A stretch of DNA of 64,000 nucleotides, taken from assembly GCA_019828545.1 (NCBI GenBank), contig JACVRA010000050.1:248001-312000 (forward strand), written 5' to 3'. The notes under the pieces were generated by a model. That model was not told the DNA's origin, did no database searches, and worked only from the letters and a program-made list of their open reading frames with translations. The position numbers and the translations under genes are program-made. Shown here piece after piece: positions 55,443 through 64,000 of the stretch; position 1 is the first letter of the stretch, and the number at the start of each line of letters is the position of its first letter. The DNA comes from Paracamarosporium sp. OC-R06-R3 (lineage: Eukaryota; Ascomycota; Dothideomycetes; Pleosporales; Didymosphaeriaceae).

Positions 55443-57047
55443 TTACACTACCGGCTCCACAGAATTCCCAATCTGCGTCAACCACGTCTTCAGATGTTCC
55501 ATAAGATGATCCCCATAGGTATTCTCGACCACCGTATCTTGCCAGGTGCAAGTGATGACTAGTTCTCCTCCTTTGAGCGATATAGCAGCGATCAACAGAG
55601 CGGCATCAGGCACATGTGCACTAAGCATGAATTGAGCTTTGCGGATCTCCCAGGTCTTCCTTTCTTCACTCACCCGATCCGCCTCTTGTTGGGGCTTGCT
55701 ACCCATCACACCCAAATTCGAAATCGCCCACGAAAGTGCTCGCGGCTTGCGCGCCTCCTTCTCGAAAAGCGTTCTGGCATTCGTTACGAACTTCATAAGA
55801 GCAAGCCTATCATCCTTGAGGCCTTTGTGCAGACGCTTCTCTATGTCTTGACGCACTCGAGACGAGGCTGACCAGACCAAGTCCAGACAATCAGCTGAGA
55901 GAGCATTTTCCTCAGAAGTTTTACGGATATGAGACCGTATAGCAGCTACAGTAGTTCTATCGAACTCATGAGTCGTATTGCTCACATAGTTTGCCATTGT
56001 GGTGTTTGGCTCCAACCATGGATACTTTGGAGGTTGAAAAGGTAGGAATCGCCGCTGATCTATTGCTGTGAGACTAGCGAAAGCTCGCGCCGCATTCTCA
56101 TCGAGCTGAAAAGCGAAGGATAACAAGGCCAGGCCATGCAACAATGCTGTCAGCGTAGTTTTGTGATTTCGACATGCTTTCAAGACTCCTGATAGTGTGC
56201 TGTTGTCGACGATGCATGTTTGAAGCTTCGTTTCATATGGTGTTGTCCGAACGGGCGCCCAATGCGCTGCACTTGGGTTTGGAAATAAAGAATTTGGCTT
56301 GCTTTCGTTCCATGCTTGCTGCAGCAAGAAGCTGGGCGACATCGGCAAGTCAACGAATAACTCGGTAGCTGGAGGAAATCTGGTAGACGTATCGGCGAAG
56401 TCCAGCTTTGTGACACGCTTCATTCTTGCCGTCGGCTCATGTTGGGACCTCATCATCAAGCCTTCTAGGAGCTTCTGATGGAAAATCTTACCGCCCATAC
56501 CATCGGTATGTGCATGATTCCATGTGAATACAACATCGAGCTCATCAATGCCAGCGTGCTGCAACACGACCACCCTCCATCCCGGCTTAACGCCCAGCTC
56601 GGCAAATTCGGTATCAAGCTCCGACCGAATCTTATTCTGCAAGGTTTCCTCGACGTCTACGAGGGGTTTGAGCTCGAACCATTGAACGTGCTCACTCAAG
56701 TCAATGCTTTCGATTTGTACCCATAGCGGCTTCTTTGTTTTTGCGTCAAGGATGGCGGCTTGAAGCATGGGAGAGTCGGAAACTACATCTGCGATGGCTC
56801 TGTAAACTATGTTTTTGATGTTTTCTTGAAAGTCTTGACGATCCGATAGCTCTTTCGGAATTCTAAAGCGACAAGCTGTGGAAACACCGCGGTGGTAGCC
56901 GAGAGTGTATTGCGCAAGTTCGTACTGTTCACTACGACATGTCAGATTCAGGAATCAATTTTAAGGTGCAACAACTAACTTGTAACCAAGAGGTCGGATA
57001 ACTTTATGACTTTTAACGCCGGCTGTCATACCAATCCCTCGGCCCAT
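55443..57047 (-). CDS. Alcohol acetyltransferase (AATase, PF07247)-like acyltransferase
   Basis: The family belongs to the BAHD/condensation-domain superfamily and transfers acyl groups from acyl-CoA to an alcohol or amine. Exon 1 is 57047-56980 (MGRGIGMTAGVKSHKVIRPL), a 48-nt intron covers 56979-56932 (GTTAGT..TCGTAG), and exon 2 is 56931-55443; 518 aa. The junction gives VIRPLGY-NEQYELAQYTLGYHRG, matching the family's N-terminus. The active-site motif is NHAHTDGMGG (HxxxD) near residue 160. SWAISNLGVMG fits the second conserved region. The frame lacks an ATG until well inside the domain unless exon 1 is used, which supports the intron. No signal peptide is seen. Substrate is unknown; volatile ester or toxin-detoxifying acylation are both known in the family. 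Confidence 0.8.
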
Positions 57048-58210
57048 ATTGATCTTTGCAGCACAAATCGTGTAAGGGTCGAGTTACTATACTCTCGACC
57101 ACACATTTTCGCAGCCGCAATCAAATCTATATATACGCCACAAGTTTGATGTTCTGAAAGACATAACAGCCCTCTTGTGCCGTGGCGGTGCCCTATCCAG
57201 GAGATACATTACGCTAATGCTATTTTAGGATTAGCTTCATTCCTTTCGGTCCGTAAGCTCCAATGCATTGCTTGCCGCAACCCGCGCTCCCCGTAGCTAT
57301 CCATGCGTCGATATTGACCAGTATTGCGTAGCTATGCGTGGCCAGTATATCAAACATCGCTGTCCGCGCATTCCGCTACATAGCGTCATGTCCGTCACAT
57401 CCTCCTTGTGGTCTTCATCCAAGGAATCTCCCACCGTTACTCGGCCGTATCAGTGGGGCAAGGAGAGATACGCACAATTGGAGAGCCTGCACGTATCGAA
57501 CGTTCGTTTTCTCCTCTTTGCTCATAGCGGTAGCTACCACTGCATGATCATGAAGCATAGACGAGAAAAACTGATGACGAAGGACAAACAAGGTCTAACA
57601 ATCTTATAGTTACGATTGTAGCCACCACGATAGAAGCGGATGAATCCAAAACAAGCCATATAAACAAGAGTAGAGGGTAGGTTGTTGTAACAAACTAGCA
57701 GTTGCTAAATCGGCATCCACACAGATGAACTAAGCAACTGCACTTGAACTTCAATGTGAGCATCTCATCTCACACCCAAGCATGTCGCAACAAACATGGC
57801 AATATCAGAACCAAGATCGCCGAGTCTGCCACGGAAAGCTTGTAATTACCCCGTGGGAAAGCACGACCGGGGCGGACGACTTGTACTCGGGGCATCATCA
57901 CCCGAGGCATGTCATTGGGCGGCCATGTACCCCAAAATCTTCCGTCGACTAGGGCCATTGCCTTGGCCACCACCCCCGCAATTTTACGCATGCAAGTTTA
58001 GTGTCTTCGATGTCTTTTCGACGCGGTGATATCTGTCTAGGATCTTCAGGTACGATGGGAAATGATACCCCATTATCCGGGCTCGGGGGATGGACCGAAA
58101 ACACGCGAGGACGCGGCAAACGCCAACTATATAATCGCCATGCCTACTAAGCAACACGATTGTATCGCTCATCGCGAAGCACGCCCTGGAACTGGAGTTT
58201 CCTATTCGCC
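57048..58210. promoter_or_regulatory. Divergent promoter region, acyltransferase / PL4 lyase
   Basis: 1.16 kb between divergent starts. A plus-strand frame at 57268-57609 is short and has no recognisable content. No repeat or RNA gene was seen. Confidence 0.4.
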
Positions 58211-60342
58211 ATGCATTTCAATATCGTGCGTGATGCGCTCTTGCTTGCATGCATTGGCCTCACATCAGCACGTCTGAGCGCCAACGAGACCTCGGCGTAT
58301 CTTCAATTAGAGAACGACCATCTCTTTGTCTCTGTCAACAAGTCCATCGGGCGAGTGGACCTTCTTGTGCTTGATGGACAAGACCTGCTTGGTTCGAGAG
58401 CTTACATACCCTACTCTCCTGGTGGCTCCTCAGGCGATGGCCAGTATGGTGTAGGGCCATACCTTGACTGCTATTGCATCCCTGCCAGCGGTCCTTCAAG
58501 CACAGGCTCTGGTTCCTACACGCCAGGAAAAATCGCGCCGACCTATAAGCTCTTTAAGGGCGTGGATACTCATAAAACCGCCTATGCTGGTGTTATGATG
58601 AGCGAGACATACCCGCCCACAGGACAAATTCTACAACAGTACTGGTTCCTTCGCGATGGGGAAACTGGGCTGCACACCTTCAGTCGTATCGCATATCATA
58701 ATTCGACAACTCCTTTCTTGCGGAATCTGCAGGAATTCAGGACGCTTTTCCGCCCAAGCACCGAATTGTGGACAGACCTGATTACCGACGATAATCTCGC
58801 CAGCAAGATGCCTGTACCAAACCCCGCTTCAGGGAGCACTGCAAATGCGACAACGGTTCAAGATGCTACTTGGTATATTGGAAACCGCACGAATGACCCG
58901 TACGTGGAAGAGTTCGCAGATTACTTCACAAAATATACCTTTTCAACAACATGGCGCGATCAAAAGGTCCATGGGTTGTTTGGAGATGGGACAAAGAGTA
59001 AAGACAATTCAACTTTTGGTGCTTGGTTAGTAATGAACACCAAAGATACCTATTTCGGCGGTCCAACGCATTCAGACTTGGTCGTTGATGGAATTATCTA
59101 CAACTACATGGTTTCTAACCATCATGGCGATGGCACACCTAACATCACTGATGGTTTCGATCGCACATTTGGCCCTCAATACTTTCATTTCAACCGAGGC
59201 CCCGCAGGTGCGTCCTGGAAAGACCTAAGAAATGAGGCTGTGAAATTCGCATCACCAACTTGGAATGCTGATTTTTATGACACGATCGCGAAACACGTTC
59301 CGAACTATGTTCCGACTTCGAAGCGTGGCTCCTGGAAAGCCAGGATTGATCTACCGAAGGGTGCAAAAAATGCAATTGCCGTTCTAGCTCAAGAAGGCGT
59401 AGACTTTCAAGATAATGTCCTGGACACGTCAGCCTATCAGTATTGGACAGACATCTCGAGCGATGGTAAGGTCGAAATCGATCGTGTGAAAGCGGGCAGG
59501 TACAGAGTAACGATTTATGCCAATGGCATTTTCGGGGATTTCGTGCAGGACGGCATAGTGGTAAAGGCTGGAAAGTCGACCGACAGCGGCACGCTGAGGT
59601 GGAAAGCTGAATCCGCTGGCACAGAGCTCTGGCGCATTGGAACCCCGGACAAAGCTGGCGGAGAGTGGAGGCATGGCGAGTCCAGGCTCGATGCGCCGCA
59701 GCATCCCGAAGAGTACCGTATATACTGGGGTGCATACGATTACCTGGAGGACTTTCCCAACGGCGTGAATTATCATGTAGGGAAGAGCGACCCGACAAAA
59801 GACCTCAATTATATCCACTGGTCGGTATTTGGCGGTTATGCAAACTCGAAACGACCGGAGCAAGTTGCGGGCCATGGTGAGATCAACAATTGGACCATAG
59901 CGTTCGACCTAAAGAAGCATGACCTGGACAAAAAAAAGGATGCGACATTTACCATCCAGTTGGCGGGAGCGAAAACGGCAGCCGGTAACACGGATGTCTT
60001 CAATGCTACGCAGCCATGGAACAATCTGCCCCTCGTCGTTGCTGTGAACGGGCATGAGCTTGAGCCTTGGGTCATCCCGTAAGTACTTTTTACTTAGGGT
60101 ATCACCAATTGCAGTGTTGACAGCTTCACAGGTACAATCAATCGTCGTCTTGTGGTACTCGCAGTGCCATCACCTGCTATACGCTAGGTCATAAGTATAC
60201 TTTTCCAACACAGTACTTATCTACCGCGCAAACAAACGAGTTCGTGTTGAGTTTGCCGTATAACGCAACAGATTACGAGAGCGCGTTGCTGCCCAGAAGC
60301 GTGTATGTACAATACGATGCATTGAGGCTGGAAGTTAGATAG
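58211..60342 (+). CDS. Secreted rhamnogalacturonan endolyase, PL4 family (RglB-like)
   Basis: PL4 enzymes cut the backbone of rhamnogalacturonan I in plant pectin by beta-elimination, outside the cell. Exon 1 is 58211-60078, a 53-nt intron covers 60079-60131 (GTAAGT..TTCACAG), and exon 2 is 60132-60342; 692 aa. Splicing joins EPWVIP-YNQSSSCGTRSAIT and ends in YNATDYESALLPRSVYVQYD, a conserved C-terminus lost if the first frame is taken as complete. The start MHFNIVRDALLLACIGLTSA is a signal peptide; a longer frame upstream is from a non-ATG codon. Family blocks are HWSVFGGYANSKRP, NNWTIAFDL, FTIQLAGAKTAAGNTDV and GSWKARIDLPKG. Length and C-terminus fit the RglB subgroup. Several N-glycosylation sequons are present. 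Confidence 0.92.
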
Positions 60343-61757
60343 ACTGATAGAGCTCAATAATGTTTATTCAAGATCGGCAATCTATCTATATCGCGACGCG
60401 CGGTTTCCTGGCCTGAGCGTAGCGTCACAGTGTAAGTGGTCGAATAGTCAGGCAACTCGCCTATGCCTAACATTGGATCCAGGTACGAGCGTTTCGAAAG
60501 ATCGTCGATCAAATGTGCTATCCCAAGGCCAAGGTACAGGTCTTTTATGCCAGGATGCGCCTTTTAAACCCAGATTACGGGTGCTGCTGATTACTCGCCT
60601 CGGAGCATGAGCCCTATCGGCCCGAACAGAACCTTATTTGTGCGCGGCGAAGCCTCGATTAGCGAACGGTTCCTGCACCATGGGGTGTCACCATCGATAG
60701 TTTGCGATGGCGGTGCCTTGGTATGCATAGACCCTCTCGCCTTGCTTCCTCTGTGCTGGAAAAAGGTTGTGTCAACAACGGTGACCGTCGTAGCTTAGAG
60801 CTTGTAGAGCCACCACGCCTACGACATGTCTCACATAAATTCAGTTCAGGAGAGACAGACTCGATGCATTGCTGGCTGTGCAATGCGAAGAAGCAGCATA
60901 TGCCCCTGATAGCAACAGTGGGGCCATGCTACCCGATCAATTCCTCAAGCTGAGTCCAACCCAACGAGTCGTGATTGTATGATCTGGCTGCTTTATTTGT
61001 GTCTTCTGCCACGAGCTTGGGCACAGCTATAGCAAAGCATGCATCTCTTTCGGCGACGATCAGGCCGCAGGGCCGTGAGCTCGGTCAGCGATCAGCCGCC
61101 AACCCCAAAATTACACCGAAGAGCCAGCAGCCCAACCGCTGCTCAGGTTCTGCCTGTATCATGAATGGTGATGTCAGGCACCATTGATGACTTATGCGGG
61201 GTAAATCCCTGCTTGCATGGGCTGCCCAAGATACACTTATCTTCTTCGGGTCCCAAGCTTCGGGAGCTTATGATCGTACTTTACCGAGTACAGGACACAT
61301 GCCGTTGTGTTGGGCTACCACCGATCCACCACCGATCCACCACCTGGCCAGTTCCACGTGTCTTTCGATCTCTCTTCCAGATCCGGTTCTTGGTCTCGGG
61401 GGCATGGACCCGCATGGCCTTGAAACATGTGGAAGCGAGGATGCCGCTGCGAACTGGTGGTTACAAAGACGGAGCATCGTACGAGCTGAGGATAGCACAA
61501 GGAACGTCCCGGTCCCGTTAAGGTATCGTGGCACTGGTGCGGCCATGTATGAAGGGGCGATGGCGAGATCGTGCCCTATTACCCTGCTGCACATCCCGTT
61601 CTCGCGGACGTGATTCCTTTTTCTTTCTCCCCATGTATCGTCTCCGCATTGTGCACGTCGATCGTGTACGAATGTTGGGGTGAGGGCGTACAGGAAGAGA
61701 CTAAAGTGAAGTCACACCGCGTCTTCGCGAAGTAGGACTGGACGAACCAAGAACAAA
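60343..61757. other. Intergenic, no gene seen; short tandem repeat
   Basis: 1.4 kb between two plus-strand genes. Overlapping frames at 60607-60953 and 61165-61613 have no domain and conflict with each other. A tandem CCACCGATCCA unit occurs at about 61318-61345. The last part is the promoter of the 61758 gene. Confidence 0.45.
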
Positions 61758-62947
61758 ATGGACAATGAGGATAATGGGCCTGTGGTCCTGGGTGTGACGT
61801 GGTTTCTATGCGCCCTGTCGGCGGGGTTTCTGGGATTAAGACTATATGTGAAAACCAGTCGACGTCAGGGACTTTGGTGGGACGACTACATTCTTGTACT
61901 CTCCTGGGTATGTCAGTTTATCAGCTTCTTCATCTCATCCAGGTGCAAAACAGGGGAGTAGATGCTAACTTCGGCGCAGGTACTTCTCGCTATCGAATCT
62001 GCCATCACGCAAGCCGGACGTGAACTCGGAATGGGGAGACATGTCTGGACTATTGAGCTCCAGGATGCGTTCGATCTCGCTCGTTTAACCTACATTGGCG
62101 CCACCGTATCATGCTTCGCGGCCACCTTTTCCAAAATCTCCTTTGGTGTCACACTACTCCGCCTCACCAAAGGCAAGCTTTATGTATTTATCTGGGTGTG
62201 CATAATAGGCCTCTTCATCTTCATGTTACCGTCCGCGTTCCTTTCCTGGATACAATGCCAACCCACCGCGAAACTTTGGAATCCATCGATAGAAGGAACT
62301 TGCTGGGGCGGGACAGTAATGAGGGATTACGGCTTCTTCAACGCTGCGTTCTGCGTCACCGTGGATTTTGCGCTCGCTTTGATTCCTTGGAAGCTGTTGT
62401 GGGGACTACAACTTCAAACCAAAGAGAAAATCGGTGTAGGCATCGCAATGAGCATGGGGCTGCTTGCGGGAGCCTGTGCCATCATCAAGGGCATATATCT
62501 ACAACAGCTCACAGATCCGGATTTCTTCTGTAAGTTTTGTCCACAAGTTTACCAGAAGATGTAACATACTGATCAGCTGTTAAAGACAAAGGGAAAGACG
62601 TCACCATATGGACCGCAGTCGAAACAGCGACCGCCATCATCGGTGCATGCATACCCGTGCTTCGCGTCTTCTTCAAAAATACGATGACTTCTCTTCACGA
62701 TCGGTATCACCGTACCGAAGAAGGGAGTACCACTATCGCCGTCAGCGCCATAGAAATGTCTGCTGTCCCACTAGAATTCGTCAACAACACGAAGTCTGCC
62801 GACACGAGCGTAAGAAGTGTTCCGAGGATGGCAGAGTTCGGTGCTTCGATATCCAATGAACGGGGTGGGATTTTACAAACGAGCACAGTCACGGTAGAGT
62901 ATGCATCAACTCCATATAGCAGAGGTGCGGGAGATAGAGATAGGTAA
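61758..62947 (+). CDS. SAT4/rhodopsin-like fungal integral membrane protein (PF20684 type)
   Basis: A seven-helix membrane protein family expanded in plant-associated ascomycetes; some members have CFEM domains, this one does not. Exons are 61758-61907, 61980-62529 and 62577-62947, with introns of 72 and 47 nt, both in phase; 356 aa. Joints read YILVLSW-VLLAIESAITQAG and LTDPDFF-SVKDKGKDVTIW. Family marks: WWDDYILVLSW at the first loop, GMGRHVWTIE, FSKISFGVTLLRLT, CQPTAKLWNPSIEGTCW, DFALALIPWKLLW and WTAVETATAIIGACIPVLR. The C-terminal tail is polar and Ser/Thr-rich, probably cytosolic. Ligand and function are unknown. The intron retained between helices 1 and 2 would truncate the protein. 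Confidence 0.87.
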
Positions 62948-63861
62948 TTCATTTCAAACTAATTTCGTTGTAATCAAACAGATTTTTTGTGCAACTCGGA
63001 AACAAGCTTCAATCTGTCGCCGTGTCCTCACCCTCGTAACCAGGTAGCGGGCCAGTCCTAGGTGTGAATAATGACAGGATCCTAAAGACTTCAACAAGCA
63101 AGTACTAGTGATAGTGGAGCGATAATTCATAACAGGAATCGAACGGACGTATTGCAGAAATCAGGCACTATGAACGAAGCTTCATCGCCTTGCGCACATC
63201 AATTATTCCGAACCGCGACGCATTTGAACCAACATTGACAATGCTTGCGACAGTCACCTTACAGCATGAGGGCAATGAGACGCCACAATGAAGCGCATTC
63301 ATAGCACGAGCCCTCTCTTATTCGCATAGCCATAGAAGTCTTGGGATTGGATTGAGAGACCAAGTCGGACAACAGCATCCACCAAACTATATGAACTCAC
63401 CCCAGATGTCTTTGTATGAGTCAAATCAAATCTCGCTTTTTATTGAAACGTATTATACAACTTTGAACAGACGCATGCAGATTCATTGTCAAATGGTCAC
63501 GTGATGTTTTATTCACCATTAGTAACTTGGCATCATTCGATGGCAATACGGCACGAGACACGACGATCATATGGTGAGGTTGCTCCATATGGGAACAATA
63601 TCTCCGTCGCCATTACTCTCTTCAGGTATAGCATGAGTCGTAGATATGATGGTCCACAATTATCCGCCAATAAGGCAAGAGCAACTTGGGAATGCGAAAC
63701 ACGTCAATCCAACTCATTGCAGATTCCAATATATTACTACCTGGGCCACGGACAACGGAATCAGGGTCCGGATGGCTAGCTATAGCAATTTATCTATAAG
63801 TAGCTGCGCCAGTGTTTTGTTATGGCCATAGACTGATATTATAACGTCTCTCAAGAGCATC
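62948..63861. promoter_or_regulatory. Intergenic and promoter of the secreted-protein gene
   Basis: 0.9 kb with short frames only. GTCACGTGA at about 63496-63504 is a palindromic E-box-like site (TCACGTGA core). It lies about 360 bp upstream of the next start. Confidence 0.4.
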
Positions 63862-64000
63862 ATGTTTCTGCCAAAAACAGTGCTGACCGTCCTTACCGCC
63901 ACTCTTGGTGTGGCTACAGCTGCTTCGATTGATGATGCTTGTACGGTGGGGTACTGTACACTTGGATCTGGGTGCGTTCATTCTTCTTATGATCTGTCCC
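63862..64000 (+). CDS. Secreted protein, first exon only; possible pectate lyase
   Basis: The frame begins at ATG 63862 with a typical signal peptide (MFLPKTVLTVLTATLGVATA) followed by ASIDDACTVGYCTLGSG. A donor GGGTGCG follows at about 63972, and the rest of the gene lies beyond the window. The mature start with ACTVGYxT resembles the N-terminus of fungal PL1 pectate lyases as I recall them, which continue with NGGTTGG-type sequence. Proximity to the PL4 lyase makes a pectinolytic role attractive, but it is only inference. Confidence 0.45.
   Translation, partial: MFLPKTVLTVLTATLGVATAASIDDACTVGYCTLGSGCVHSSYDLS

Noticed and set aside
59190..59798. 202-codon minus-strand frame
   Set aside because: It is antisense to the strongly supported PL4 lyase and has no domain; a shadow of its codon usage.
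61165..61613. Two overlapping plus-strand frames before the SAT4 gene
   Set aside because: They overlap in different frames, also overlap open minus-strand frames, and neither shows a family motif.

Overview
The window is nuclear DNA of a filamentous ascomycete (Pezizomycotina), most likely a dothideomycete. The genes are single units on both strands. Their introns are mostly 47-76 nt with GT..AG ends and CTRAC/CTGAY-like branch sites. Several protein families are typical of these fungi: a Cut12-type spindle pole body protein, a SAT4/rhodopsin-like membrane protein, an AATase-type acyltransferase, PL4 rhamnogalacturonan lyase, an ankyrin-CorA fusion and a 'GACxxCRRxKxKCTH' zinc-binding protein. 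No prokaryotic feature (operon, Shine-Dalgarno site, CRISPR, insertion sequence) is present. Gene models were built by reading splice signals and checking codon phase across each junction, and many reading frames only make sense after splicing.

Layout. 1-13.8 kb is gene-rich and largely housekeeping: the 5' part of GCN2, cut12, mitochondrial-type peptidyl-tRNA hydrolase, RAD14/XPA, an unknown single-pass membrane protein with a cysteine run, a flavin amine oxidase and a DUF1308/C7orf25-type protein. 13.8-24.4 kb is sparser: a four-exon half-zinc-cluster protein, a small kinase-like protein, a UPF0303 protein and a membrane-anchored DTG/DTG aspartic-protease-like protein. 24.4-37.8 kb holds a large ankyrin-CorA protein, an FHA-pseudokinase, a small histidine-rich protein, a decayed gene fragment and a repeat-rich nuclear-type protein. 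37.8-52.0 kb is a 14-kb gene desert. It contains a long decayed reading frame on the minus strand and two related short elements that look like RNA polymerase III transcription units. 52.0-64 kb holds a disordered protein, a proline-rich protein, an AATase-like acyltransferase, a secreted PL4 rhamnogalacturonan lyase, a SAT4-type membrane protein and the first exon of a secreted protein, possibly a pectate lyase.

How the genes relate. There is no obvious biosynthetic cluster. GCN2 and Cut12 are divergent across a 0.55-kb intergenic region, and Pth and RAD14 across 0.5 kb. The right end has plant-cell-wall character (PL4 lyase, SAT4 protein, small secreted protein), fitting a plant-associated fungus. 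The most novel signal is the pair of structured Pol III-like units at about 47.17-47.33 and 49.92-50.11 kb. They share a TATA-like box at fixed spacing, a perfect 9-bp hairpin, complementary ends, a B-box-like motif and a T6 tract, while a second hairpin keeps its fold with different sequence. Function and transcription of this pair are inference only.
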